A stretch of DNA of 42,897 bases from Streptosporangiaceae bacterium. Lineage in GTDB: Bacteria > Actinomycetota > Actinomycetes > Streptosporangiales > Streptosporangiaceae. The notes beneath the pieces were generated by a model, which saw only the letters and a list, made by a program, of their open reading frames with translations, ran no database searches and had not been told where the DNA came from. Location: positions 1-42,897 of the forward strand of contig JAOPYH010000402.1 in NCBI GenBank assembly GCA_025964715.1. Direction: 5' to 3'. A program made the position numbers and the translations under genes. Positions 33,246 to 42,037 of this stretch are shown here, piece after piece; within the stretch, counting starts at the first letter, position 1; each line of letters opens with the position of its first letter.

Positions 33246-34409
33246 TCAAGGTCGAGGTCCCCGCTGCGCCCCGTGGGCGTGTGGAGGGAGGCTGACCCGC
33301 ACCTGGAAGCCGCCTCCCACGCACGGTCCGCTCACGAGCACGCCGCCGACCGCGGCGGCACGTTCCCGCATGCCGGCCGCCTCCGCGGGATCCGCACCGG
33401 CCTCGGCCGGTTCGTTCCGGTCGTCGGTGATCTCCAGCCGCACGCCGTCAGCGGTGTAGTCGATCAGCACTGTCGCGGCGGTCGACGACGCGTGCCGGAG
33501 CACGTTCGCGAGTGACTGCGCAACGATGCGATAGGCCGCCAGGTCCACGGCGGCGGCGAGGTCACCGCGGACGCCACGCACGACCACATCCGTCCGCAGG
33601 CCGCTGTCGTTCATCGTGGAGATCAGTGCGCCGATCCCGCCCAGTCCTGGCATCGGCCGCCGCGGCGCCACGTCGGCGCTCTGTTCGGCGAGCATCGCGA
33701 GAGTCTCGCGCAGCCCCTGCAGCGCCTTCTTGCTGTCCGCCTTGATCGCCTTCAGCGCCTGCTCGGCCTGCTCGGGCCGCTTGTCCGCGACGTACCGCGC
33801 CACGGCCGCCTGCATGTTGATCGCGGCAAGGCGCTGCCCCGCCACGTCGTGGATCTCCCGGGCGATCCGCAGCCGCTCCTCGTACGCGCGTCGCCGCGCC
33901 TCCTCCTCGCGGGACTGGGCCAGGTCGTCACGGCGCACCCGGAGCACGGTGCCGACCGCGCACGGCAGGATCAGCCAGCCCGCCGGGCCGGCCAGCATCA
34001 CCGGAAGGCCCGACGGCAGGTGCCCGCCGGCCGCGACGCCGATGCCGGCGCAGACGGCCAGGTAGGCGACCGAGCAGCCGACGGCCGAACGCTGCCAGGG
34101 CAGCCGGGCCGCCACGAAGTACATGGCCACGCCCATCGCGAGGAACGGCGGCCCGTAGGGATAGCGCAACGCCAGTGACCCGGCCGCGGCCGCCGTGGCC
34201 ACCGCCAGTACGTGGAGCGGCCGGCGGCGGTGCAGGACCAGCGCCACCGCCCCGGTTGAGGCGAGTATGTAGCCGATGGCGTCCGCATGCCGTGCCGGTG
34301 GGAGCTGCCACGCCGACGTCTGCCACATCCCGCCGCACGCGAGCAGGCCGACGGCCGCGGCCAGTGCCGCATCGGCCGGCCGCACCCGGCCTGCCGGCCA
34401 TCGGGTCAT
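33246..34409 (-). CDS. NarL-type sensor histidine kinase (HK2) without a paired regulator
   Basis: A 387-residue kinase with about five membrane helices in residues 12-155 (DAALAAAVGLLACGG, IGYILASTGAVALVLH, FLAMGVAMYFVAARLP). HisKA_3 follows with His187 in AREIHDVAGQRLAAINMQ, and the ATPase domain has VAQSLANVLRHASS and AGMRERAAAVGGVLVSG. The DDxGxG-type loop is changed to DDRNEPAEAG, but the G2 part is present. It lies 67 bases after the permease gene on the same strand, so it belongs to the transporter operon; no regulator gene is beside it. It may use the neighbouring LuxR regulator. Confidence 0.88.
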   Translation of the reverse strand: MTRWPAGRVRPADAALAAAVGLLACGGMWQTSAWQLPPARHADAIGYILASTGAVALVLHRRRPLHVLAVATAAAAGSLALRYPYGPPFLAMGVAMYFVAARLPWQRSAVGCSVAYLAVCAGIGVAAGGHLPSGLPVMLAGPAGWLILPCAVGTVLRVRRDDLAQSREEEARRRAYEERLRIAREIHDVAGQRLAAINMQAAVARYVADKRPEQAEQALKAIKADSKKALQGLRETLAMLAEQSADVAPRRPMPGLGGIGALISTMNDSGLRTDVVVRGVRGDLAAAVDLAAYRIVAQSLANVLRHASSTAATVLIDYTADGVRLEITDDRNEPAEAGADPAEAAGMRERAAAVGGVLVSGPCVGGGFQVRVSLPPHAHGAQRGPRP

Positions 34410-34476
34410 GGCGCTGAGCCTAGGTGGTCAACGCGGCCGCCGGCCCGCACCGTCACGGCCGGCCTGGTGCGAGCGT

Positions 34477-35346
34477 TCAGGACAGGATGTCCTTGCCGCG
34501 AAACCAGCGGATCGCCAGGGCGTACAGCACGACCGCGTACGCGATCGAAAGCGCCGTTCCTTTGATCATCCCGGACAGTTCGAGGTGGGGCTGCAGGGCG
34601 TCGGTCCAGGCGAACGTCCAGTGGGTCGGCAGGAAGTCCCGCCAGCCGCCAAGGGTGGTGACCGCGTCCAGGATGGTGCTGACGATGATCAGCCCGACCG
34701 CGCCACCCACAGCGCCCAGAGGCGAGTCGGTGGTGACCGAGAGCAGGAAGGCCAGCGCGGCGACGACCAGCTGGCTGAGCACGGCGTACGCCACGACGAT
34801 CGCCATTCGCTGGAGCGCCGTGCCGGCGCTGAGCGTCTCGCCGTCACCTGGCAGCCGGATGCCGTGCCAGCCGAACGCCACCGTGCCGGCGAGCAGTGCC
34901 ATCAGCGGCAGCACGATCACGGACAGCGCCGCGTACCCGAGTGCCACGATCATCTTCTGGTGCAACAGCCGGGCGCGCGGCACCGGCGCGGCGAGCAGGT
35001 AGCGCAGCGACGCCCAGCCGGCCTCGCTGGCGACCGTGTCCCCGCAGAACAGTGCCACCGCGACGACCATCAGGAAGCCGGCCGACACGAACAGCGTGAA
35101 GGCGGCGAAGTTAAGCCCGCCGGCGTTGCCGAGCTGGATGATGGTGGGCGCGCTCCCCCCCGAGGAGGAGTTCCCGCGGATTTCGAACGCGCCCACCAGG
35201 ATCCACGGCAGGGCCAGCAGCAGGACGAACGTCCATCGGGTGCGTCGCCGGCGCAGCTGGCGTGCCGCCTCGACCCGCAGCGGCAGCGTGCGTCCCGGGC
35301 GGTAGCCCGGCGCGACCGCGCGCCGCGCGGACATGGTCTCACTCAT
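34477..35346 (-). CDS. ABC-2 type transporter permease
   Basis: A 289-residue protein with about six membrane helices, including RWTFVLLLALPWILVGAF, LNFAAFTLFVSAGFLMVVAV and VIVLPLMALLAGTVAFGW. A cytoplasmic segment GDTVASEAGWASLRYLLAAP, followed by VPRARLLHQK, is the usual ABC-2 coupling motif. An external loop after helix 1 is Gly/Ser-rich. The start ATG overlaps the stop of the hydrolase-ATPase gene by 8 bases, showing tight coupling, and it supplies the channel for that ATPase. The carried molecule is unknown. Confidence 0.86.
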   Translation of the reverse strand: MSETMSARRAVAPGYRPGRTLPLRVEAARQLRRRRTRWTFVLLLALPWILVGAFEIRGNSSSGGSAPTIIQLGNAGGLNFAAFTLFVSAGFLMVVAVALFCGDTVASEAGWASLRYLLAAPVPRARLLHQKMIVALGYAALSVIVLPLMALLAGTVAFGWHGIRLPGDGETLSAGTALQRMAIVVAYAVLSQLVVAALAFLLSVTTDSPLGAVGGAVGLIIVSTILDAVTTLGGWRDFLPTHWTFAWTDALQPHLELSGMIKGTALSIAYAVVLYALAIRWFRGKDILS

Positions 35347-37993
35347 TTTCGCCTCCGCGTCCGATGAGCGTCAGGAACGCATCCTCCAGCCGCCGGTGCG
35401 GGTGCACCCGGTCGACCTCCACTCCGCCGGTCACCAGCGCGGCCACCACCCGTGCGGGTGTGGAGCCGTTCAGCCGCACCAGCACGCCGGGGTCGTAGGG
35501 CTCGGCGCCCGCGATCCCGTCGAGCGAGTGCAGCACGGTCAGCGCCCGCCCGGTGTCCGGCGTGCCGACGACAATGGCTCCGTCATGACCGGCGATCTCA
35601 GTGACCGGCCCGGCGGCGATCCGCAGGCCCCGATGCATGACCACCACGTCCGTGCACGTCTGCTCCACCTCGGCCAGCATGTGGCTGGAAACGATCACGG
35701 TTCGGCCCTCGGCCGCGTAACGCACCAGGACCTCTCGCATGGCGGCGATCTGCGGCGGGTCCAGGCCGTTGGTCGGCTCGTCCAGGACCAGCAGCTCAGG
35801 CAGGCCCAGCATCGCCTGGGCGATGGCAAGCCGCTGCCGCATCCCGTGCGAATAGGTGCGGACCGGCCGGCTCAGGGCCTCGCCGAGCGCGGCGATCTCG
35901 AGCGTCTCGTTCAGGTGGGCGTCCCGCGCGGGGCGTCCGGTGGCCCGCCAGTACAGCTCGAGGTTGTCTCGCCCGGACAGGTGCGGCAGGAAGCCCGGCC
36001 CTTCGACGAAGGAGCCCAGCCGGGACAGCGCCGGGGCACCCGGCGTCACCCGGTGCCCGAAGATCCGGATTTCGCCGGCGTCGGGATGGATGAGGCCCAT
36101 GAGCATGCGGAGCGTGGTCGTCTTGCCGGCTCCATTGGGCCCGAGCAGGCCGCACACCTGGCCCCGCTCCACCCGCAGCGACAGGTTGTCCACGGCGAGC
36201 TGCCCGTTCTTGTACCGCTTGGTCAGCCCGGTGATCTCCAGCGGCGGGCGATCGCCGGCGGCCGGCCCGCCGGAGTCGCGCTGCCCGCCGCGGCGGCCGG
36301 TGGCCAGCACCACGACCGCCGCGCCGAGTGCCAACAGCGGGAGTCCCCAGGTCCACCACGGCAGCGGCGCCGACGGGGTGCGCAGGCCCAGGTCCAAGGG
36401 GACGGTCAGCACCGACGTCACCGACACCTGGTACACGGCCGGCTTGGACGGAGAGGCGAACCCCATGTCGGTGGTGGCCAGCACCAGTCGTATCCGGTGT
36501 CCCCGGTCGAACCGGTAGTCCATTCCGGGCAGGCTCACCTCGGCGTCGCCTCCCGCGGCGCCGGCCACCCGCAGCGGCGCGGCGAGCCGGCGGGCGGGCG
36601 TGGCCTGGCCACCGGGGCCCACGTCATAGATCTTCGCGAAGAGCGTCGCCGGCCCGGACACGTGGATCCGCACCCGTCCGGTCCCGGAGAGCTGGACCGG
36701 TGCACCCAGCGAGGACGAGTCGAAGACGGCTTGCTGCCCGGGGGTGTCGGTGCCGAGCCCACCACCGAAGAAGCTCCCTACGCCGGTCAGCGCACCGAGT
36801 CCGGGCAGCGCCGAGATGGCCGCCGGGGCGCCGCCGGCCGGGTTGTGCACCGTCTGCGCGGGGCCGGTCAGCGGCACGGCCTGGCTGTGGTCGCCCATCA
36901 GGCCGGGGTAGCGGCCGGCGCTCGCCGCCGTGATCGCCGGTCGCTGTGTGGAGGAGTCGATGCCACCGGCGCGGGTCACCGTGAAGTTCGCGGCATCGGC
37001 CGTGCCCGGCTTCAGAAACCTGTCGAACCATCCGCGCTCCAGCTCACGCAGGCGGTCCGTCTCCGGCTCACCGCCGTCGTGGCCGCCTTGGTACCACACC
37101 ACCTTGACAGGTGCGCCGGTGATCGCGCGGGCGTTGGCGTCGGCCTGGTCGAGCGGGAACAGCGAGTCGGCCTGTCCCTGTACCAGCAGGGTGGGCACCT
37201 TGATCCGGCCGGCTACCGAGGATGGGCTGGACCGGCGGAGTGTGGTGATCGCCTCCGCGGTTGGCCGCCCGCTCTCCGCGACCTTCTCGTACATCGCGCA
37301 CAGCGACGGGAGGAACCGCCCGCAGGCTGTGGACGGCGATCCGCCCGGAGATCCACTCGTGAAGAAAATGCCTGCCCAGAGCTTCTTGAACACGCCGTTC
37401 TCCGGTCCTTTGGCGGAGGCGTCGGGGAAGAGGGCGCCTGCCAGGTCGTACCACGTGATCTGCGGTGCGATCGCGTCGATCCGCGCGTCGTAGGCGGCCG
37501 CGAGCAGTGCGATGGCCCCGCCGTACGACTGGCCGGCGATGCCGACCCGCGGGTTGCCCGGTCCGTCCATTTGTACGTCCGGGCGCCGGGCCAGCCAGTC
37601 GATGAGCTGCCGCACGTCCTTGACCTCGTAGTCCGGCGAGTTCAGCGCGATCTCGCCGCCCGAATGGCCGAACCCCCGCGCCGACCAGGTCAGCACGGCG
37701 TATCCGTGCCGGGCGAGGTCCATCGCCTCGTCCTTCACCTCGTCCTTGCTGCCGCCGAATCCGTGCGCCAGCAGCACTGCCGGAGCGCGGCCGCCCCCGC
37801 CCGGCCGGAAGAAGGTCGTGTCGATCGGCACCCGCTGGTCGTCGTGCGGGCCGTCGACCACCGTGATCCGCTGCTGGGATGCGCGGACCGCCGCATCACC
37901 GGCAGTCGTGGCACTCCAGAACAGGATCCCCGCCGCCACGGCCAGTGCGGCCCCCGCCGCCTGGCGGCGCCGTCGTCCCCGGAAGAGCTTCAT
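35339..37993 (-). CDS. Fusion of an external S15/CocE-type alpha/beta hydrolase with an ABC transporter ATPase
   Basis: An 884-residue fusion. Residues 11-30 form a signal-anchor helix. Residues 45-330 are an alpha/beta hydrolase of the X-Pro dipeptidyl-peptidase/CocE class: AVLLAHGFGGSKDE, nucleophile Ser156 in GQSYGG, Asp276 in GQADSLFP and His305 in GGHDGGEP. Residues 330-535 make the jelly-roll domain typical of S15. A second helix (about 547-566) returns to the cytoplasm. Residues 585-800 are an ABC ATPase: Walker A GPNGAGKTT (618-626), signature YSHGMRQRLAIA, Walker B LLVLDEP and SSH switch, ending in the DrrA/CcmA-like tail. It overlaps the permease gene. Confidence 0.88.
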   Translation of the reverse strand: MKLFRGRRRRQAAGAALAVAAGILFWSATTAGDAAVRASQQRITVVDGPHDDQRVPIDTTFFRPGGGGRAPAVLLAHGFGGSKDEVKDEAMDLARHGYAVLTWSARGFGHSGGEIALNSPDYEVKDVRQLIDWLARRPDVQMDGPGNPRVGIAGQSYGGAIALLAAAYDARIDAIAPQITWYDLAGALFPDASAKGPENGVFKKLWAGIFFTSGSPGGSPSTACGRFLPSLCAMYEKVAESGRPTAEAITTLRRSSPSSVAGRIKVPTLLVQGQADSLFPLDQADANARAITGAPVKVVWYQGGHDGGEPETDRLRELERGWFDRFLKPGTADAANFTVTRAGGIDSSTQRPAITAASAGRYPGLMGDHSQAVPLTGPAQTVHNPAGGAPAAISALPGLGALTGVGSFFGGGLGTDTPGQQAVFDSSSLGAPVQLSGTGRVRIHVSGPATLFAKIYDVGPGGQATPARRLAAPLRVAGAAGGDAEVSLPGMDYRFDRGHRIRLVLATTDMGFASPSKPAVYQVSVTSVLTVPLDLGLRTPSAPLPWWTWGLPLLALGAAVVVLATGRRGGQRDSGGPAAGDRPPLEITGLTKRYKNGQLAVDNLSLRVERGQVCGLLGPNGAGKTTTLRMLMGLIHPDAGEIRIFGHRVTPGAPALSRLGSFVEGPGFLPHLSGRDNLELYWRATGRPARDAHLNETLEIAALGEALSRPVRTYSHGMRQRLAIAQAMLGLPELLVLDEPTNGLDPPQIAAMREVLVRYAAEGRTVIVSSHMLAEVEQTCTDVVVMHRGLRIAAGPVTEIAGHDGAIVVGTPDTGRALTVLHSLDGIAGAEPYDPGVLVRLNGSTPARVVAALVTGGVEVDRVHPHRRLEDAFLTLIGRGGENE

Positions 37994-38087
37994 GCCGCGA
38001 CCATAGGCACCGGCCGACGCTTTTTTCAGGCCTCGCCCGGGGTTTACGTTGACGGATTCAGGCGGTGTACGACAGCGGGCTTACGGG

Positions 38088-38106
38088 CGGTACGGCGCCC
38101 GTACCG
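38088..38106. terminator. Hairpin between the DUF2267 gene and the hydrolase-ABC operon
   Basis: CGGTACGG (38088-38095) and CCGTACCG (38099-38106) form a perfect 8-bp stem with loop CGC. It lies 40 bases downstream of the DUF2267 stop, so it probably ends that minus-strand transcript. Confidence 0.55.
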
Positions 38107-38145
38107 GCCGCGCTTTCATGGTCGAGTAACAGTGTTCACCGGGGT

Positions 38146-38925
38146 CTACGGGTTCGCAGCGAGCAGCGCCCAGAAGTCCGCGGGCAGTTGCGCGCTCAGG
38201 TCGAAGAGCTCTTTGTCGGCGACCGCCTCGCGCAATGTGGCGAAAGCGGCCCTGGCGTGGTCTCGGGCCTCGTCGGGTGACACGCCCTCGCGCTCGGCGA
38301 TCCGGCCGAGGAACTTCTCCAGCGACATGCGCCGGGCATCTGGAGCCTCGGACCTGCCCCGCTTGAGCGGCCCGTGCAGTTGTACGGGCAGCTGCGGGAT
38401 CAGATCGTCGACGTCGCCCCCGGCCAGACGTTCGGCAAGGGTCTCCAGAAAGGCCTCCGTGGCCAGGCGGGCGCGGTCGGGGTCCAGACCGGCCCGCATC
38501 GCGACTCTGTTCAGGAACTCCTCGGCCGGCAGGATCTGGGCGAACCTTCCCTGTGCTTCCGCGATCAGCGGCTGGAAGTCGCCGGGCAGATCGGCCGCCA
38601 GATCAGCGATCTCCTTCGGGCTGACCGCCCGGCCCAGCGCGTAGAAGACGGCACGGGAGAGGCGTTCCGCGGTGGCCAGGTCGGCGCCGAGCCGCTCACC
38701 GACGCGCCGCAGGAACTCGTCGGCGTCGAAGATCTGGCGATCGCCGGCCGGATGGATCCACGGCTTCAGCTGCGCGGGCAGCTCGGCGAGCAGATCACGG
38801 GCCTCACCGGGAGAGAGCCGCTCGGCCAAGGTTTCCAGCGTGGCCTGCGCGGCTCGCGCGGCCTTCTCGGTGTCGTCCAGCACGGCCTCGTGCGCCACGA
38901 CCGTGATGAAGTCCTCGTATTCCAC
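38146..38925 (-). CDS. Tandem DUF2267 protein (four internal repeats)
   Basis: A 259-residue acidic helical protein. Four similar blocks of about 60-65 residues begin EYEDFITVVAHEAVLDD, DADEFLRRVGERLGADL, PAEEFLNRVAMRAGLDP and SLEKFLGRIAEREGVSP, and each ends with a DLxxxLPxxLxP-type stretch. DUF2267 is normally two such blocks, so this is probably two full domains. GTG start at 38925 with GAGGAG at the right distance; the frame continues upstream with non-family sequence. No membrane helix. Function unknown. It stands next to, but separate from, the transporter operon. Confidence 0.82.
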   Translation of the reverse strand: MEYEDFITVVAHEAVLDDTEKAARAAQATLETLAERLSPGEARDLLAELPAQLKPWIHPAGDRQIFDADEFLRRVGERLGADLATAERLSRAVFYALGRAVSPKEIADLAADLPGDFQPLIAEAQGRFAQILPAEEFLNRVAMRAGLDPDRARLATEAFLETLAERLAGGDVDDLIPQLPVQLHGPLKRGRSEAPDARRMSLEKFLGRIAEREGVSPDEARDHARAAFATLREAVADKELFDLSAQLPADFWALLAANP

Positions 38926-39121
38926 AGCCGCTCCTCGCCGATCGGCGTGGTCGCCTGGGAGACGCCCCCTGACGTGCGGTTTCGTTACCCCAGGTGGTGC
39001 CGGGCAAACCACGGGGTCGGGCCGGCGTAGTGATCCCGTCGTGGGGTTAGCGCAAGCACCGCCTGGTGATCATAAGTTCGGCGGGTAGTGAGCTGTCGAG
39101 GGGCTGTTCGGGAGAGTCGCT

Positions 39122-39973
39122 ATGGGCATGAACGGGGCACGGGTCTCCATCGGCGCGGTTTCCGTGCGAACCGGCCAATTGGCCCTGTTGCTCTTATTGC
39201 CGGCGACCACCTGCCATCCGGCGTCGTCGGCCGCGTCCGCCTCTCCGTCTGTTCGCCACCTCGCTCCGGGCTCAGCGCAGGGGCTCATCCAGGCTCGTGG
39301 GGCCGGCCAGCATGCCAGTGCAGCCGTCACCCGTATGACGAGGTCACCGGCGGTCGGACCACTGTTCCAGTCCAGGCTCGGCGGCCGGCACCCGTGCACG
39401 GCCAGCGTGGTGGCAAGCCCGGGCGGCAACATCCTGCTGACCGCGGCGCATTGCATCCGTGGTCGCGGCCGCTATCGCATGGGGCTGGTATTCGCTCCCG
39501 GTTATATGGACGGTCGCGCCCCGTACGGGGTGTGGAAGGTCAGCGCGATGTTCGTCGACCGGGAATGGGTGAGCGCCGCGGATCCCGACCACGACGTGGG
39601 CTTCATCGTTGTCCAGCCTCGGGGAGGTAAGGAGATCGCCGAGGTCACCGGCGCGTCCCCTCTCGGCCTCAACGCACCATTCGGCGACGTCGTGACCGTG
39701 ACCGGCTATCCGAGCGACAGCAGCAGGCCCAGGGTCTGTACCGGACGCACGTCCCGTCAGAACACCAATCAAATGCGGTTGGCCTGCCGAGGGTTCACCG
39801 CCGGCACCAGCGGGGGACCATGGGTCACCAACAGCGGTCAGGTCGTCGGTGTCATCGGCGGGCACCAGCGCGGCGGGCACACGTCGCACGTGTCCTACAG
39901 CCCCCGTTTCGGCGGCCGGGTCAGAGCCCTGTACGACATCGCAGTGGCCGCCGCCAGTGTTCCGGCGACGTGA
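39122..39973 (+). CDS. Secreted trypsin-like serine protease
   Basis: A 283-residue exported S1-family protease. A hydrophobic signal segment (LALLLLLPATT, about residues 20-30) is followed by a variable pre-region and the protease domain. The triad is His110 in LLTAAHCI, Asp158 in DHDVGFIVV and Ser230 in TAGTSGGPW. Two disulphide-type cysteine pairs are plausible (PCTAS/AHC and VCTG/ACRG). VTGYPSDSSRPRVCTG resembles glutamyl endopeptidase-type enzymes of actinobacteria. ATG 39122 lies shortly after GGGAGAG. It converges on the MFS gene. Confidence 0.88.
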   Translation: MGMNGARVSIGAVSVRTGQLALLLLLPATTCHPASSAASASPSVRHLAPGSAQGLIQARGAGQHASAAVTRMTRSPAVGPLFQSRLGGRHPCTASVVASPGGNILLTAAHCIRGRGRYRMGLVFAPGYMDGRAPYGVWKVSAMFVDREWVSAADPDHDVGFIVVQPRGGKEIAEVTGASPLGLNAPFGDVVTVTGYPSDSSRPRVCTGRTSRQNTNQMRLACRGFTAGTSGGPWVTNSGQVVGVIGGHQRGGHTSHVSYSPRFGGRVRALYDIAVAAASVPAT

Positions 39974-40038
39974 CCGGGCAGTTCCGGCGGCGGCCATGGA
40001 AGCAGGGCACGGCCTGGCCACGATCCTGTGGCGACGCG

Positions 40039-41253
40039 TCATGCGGCGGTGTCGGCGAGCTCGAGGTCGTTGGTCTGATGCCGAGGGTGGTGGGCTGCGA
40101 GCCTGGTCGCGACGAGGAGCACGACCAAGCCGGCAAGCGTGAGAACCGCGCCGGCCCAGATGGGAGAGGTGTATCCGAGTCCGGCCGCGATGGCGAGGCC
40201 GCCGATCCAGGCCCCGAGGGCGTTCCCGACGTTGAAGGCCGCGATATTCGCGCCGGAGGCCAGGGTGGGGGCCTGCTCGGCGTAGTGCATGATCCGCATC
40301 TGCAGTCCGGGCACCGTGGCGAATCCGGCGGTACCCATAAGGACGAGGCAGATGACCGTCATGACCTGGCTCTGTGCGGTCAGGGCGAAGATGACCAGCA
40401 CGGCGGCGAGCGCGACGAGCACGGTCGTCAGCGTCCGGGACACGGATCTGTCGGCTGCCTTCCCCCCTGCCAGGTTCCCGATGAAGAGCCCGACACCGAA
40501 GATGACCAGTAGCCACGGCACCGTGACCGTGGCGAACCCGCTGACCTTGGTCAAGGTGTAGGCGATGTAGGCGAACGCGCCGAACATGCCCCCGTATCCG
40601 AGGATCGTGACGATCAGTGACAACCAGACTTGCGGGTGTGTGAAGATCGCCACCTCCCCGCGTAGCCCGTCGGCTCGAACCTCTGTGCCGGTGGAGGTGG
40701 GGGCGGAGGCGCTGCTCGGGACCAACGCCGCCAGACCGATCAGGGCAAGGACGCCGATGACGGTGATGGCCCAGAAGGTGGAGCGCCAGCCCAGTTGCTG
40801 GCCGAGAAGGGTGCCGAATGGCACACCGAGCACGTTCGCGGTGGTGAGCCCGGCGAACATCATCGCGATGGCGCCGGCGCGCTTGGTCGGGACGACCATC
40901 GCGGCGGCCACTACGGACCCGATCCCGAAGAACGCGCCGTGGCAGAGCGCGGCGACGATCCGTCCGAGCAGCATCACTGTGTAGTTGGGAGCCAGCGCGG
41001 ACAGCAGGTTCCCGATGATGAACAGCACCATCAGGCCGAGCAACACCTGTTTGCGGGCGAACCGCGAAACGGCCGCCGTGAGCACGATCGCGCCCACCGC
41101 GACACTCAACGCGTAGCCGGAGATGAGCCACCCGGCCACCGGCTCGGAGACGCCGAAGTCACCGGCCACTTGGGGGAGCAAACCCATGATGACGAACTCG
41201 GTGAGTCCGATGCCGAAACCCCCGATGGCAAGGGCCAGCAAGCCAAGAGGCAT
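40039..41253 (-). CDS. MFS drug-efflux transporter
   Basis: A 404-residue 12-helix major facilitator protein. LLALAIGGFGIGLTEFVIMG and LLPQVAGDFGVSEPVAGWLI open the first domain in the AraJ/Cmx-type (DHA1) style. LLGRIVAALCHGAFFGIGSV carries the antiporter motif C-like region, and RKQVLLGLMVLFIIGN is the motif A-like loop. It is probably a proton-coupled exporter of small toxic compounds. ATG at 41253; divergent from a MarR gene, with a shared inverted repeat in between, so it is probably repressed by that regulator. Confidence 0.88.
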   Translation of the reverse strand: MPLGLLALAIGGFGIGLTEFVIMGLLPQVAGDFGVSEPVAGWLISGYALSVAVGAIVLTAAVSRFARKQVLLGLMVLFIIGNLLSALAPNYTVMLLGRIVAALCHGAFFGIGSVVAAAMVVPTKRAGAIAMMFAGLTTANVLGVPFGTLLGQQLGWRSTFWAITVIGVLALIGLAALVPSSASAPTSTGTEVRADGLRGEVAIFTHPQVWLSLIVTILGYGGMFGAFAYIAYTLTKVSGFATVTVPWLLVIFGVGLFIGNLAGGKAADRSVSRTLTTVLVALAAVLVIFALTAQSQVMTVICLVLMGTAGFATVPGLQMRIMHYAEQAPTLASGANIAAFNVGNALGAWIGGLAIAAGLGYTSPIWAGAVLTLAGLVVLLVATRLAAHHPRHQTNDLELADTAA

Positions 41254-41299
41254 GTGTCATCCATCCTTCCAGTGTCTGCATCCGCGTTCATGACGCGTA

Positions 41300-41334
41300 T
41301 GCAACTAACAGCGCAAGCACGCAATATAGTTGCA
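41300..41334. promoter_or_regulatory. Inverted repeat in the MFS/MarR divergent promoter region
   Basis: TGCAACTA (41300-41307) and TAGTTGCA (41327-41334) form a perfect 8-bp inverted repeat with a 19-base spacer. It lies in the 160 bases between the divergent MFS and MarR genes, at about the position of both core promoters. A binding site for the MarR protein is the obvious reading; arms this far apart could also be two half-sites. Confidence 0.55.
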
Positions 41335-41413
41335 CGCGCCGTTTATTTCAACCGCTGGTAGCATGCGGGTGTCAGTCTGGACGGGTCAGGAGACGCGGGA
41401 GAGACGGTCGGTC

Positions 41414-41878
41414 ATGGGTATCGCGGACGATGCGGTGCAGATCCGGGCGAAAGGCTGGCGGACGCTCGCCGCACTGCACGGCCTCATTGACGCCGAGCTG
41501 GAGAGGGCTTTGCAGGCGCGGCACAGCCTGTCGGTTGTCGAGTACACCGTTCTGGACGCCTTGTCGCGCCAGGATGGCTGGCACATGCGCATGCAGCAGC
41601 TGGCCCGTGCCGCGGCACTGTCGGGTAGCGCGACCACCCGGTTGGTGAACCGGCTCGAAGACCGGGGATTGCTCACCCGGATCCTGTGCCAGGACGACCG
41701 ACGCGGCATCTATACCGAGCTCACCAAGGACGGCTGGACGCTGCTGACCGAGGCGCGCCCCACTCACGATGATGTCCTCGCTGGTGCCTTGGCCGCGGCC
41801 GAGCAGATTCCGGAGCTCGCGCCCTTGGTTCAGGCCCTGCACCAGCTGCCGCCCGAAACCGGCTCAGTGGCGCTCTAG
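41414..41878 (+). CDS. MarR family transcriptional regulator
   Basis: A 154-residue winged-helix regulator. VVEYTVLDALSRQDGWHMRM, QQLARAAALSGSATTRLVNR and LEDRGLLTRILCQDDRRGIY form the MarR helix-turn-helix and wing with the DxRR motif. The N- and C-terminal helices make the dimer interface. ATG at 41414 is favoured; an in-frame ATG at 41362 would add 17 residues with no family similarity. It is divergent from an MFS exporter and probably represses it until a drug-like ligand binds. Confidence 0.88.
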   Translation: MGIADDAVQIRAKGWRTLAALHGLIDAELERALQARHSLSVVEYTVLDALSRQDGWHMRMQQLARAAALSGSATTRLVNRLEDRGLLTRILCQDDRRGIYTELTKDGWTLLTEARPTHDDVLAGALAAAEQIPELAPLVQALHQLPPETGSVAL

Positions 41879-42037
41879 CGGCAGCGGAGCTGCGGCCCGC
41901 CTGGACGTCTTCACCGATCTGACAGCCCGTCGCCGCAACCGGCGCCGGCGCAGGACCGGCTTTGCCCCTACGCGCCGCTCACCGCCGACGGGCACGCCTG
42001 GCGCTGAGCTTGAGGGCGAATTGAGTAAGGGGTACTC

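Noticed and set aside
35333..38644. A 1103-codon plus-strand frame opposite the hydrolase-ABC operon
   Set aside because: Its translation is Arg/His/Gly/Pro-rich with no family motif, while the opposite strand encodes a complete fusion with all catalytic motifs. It is open only because of the high GC content.
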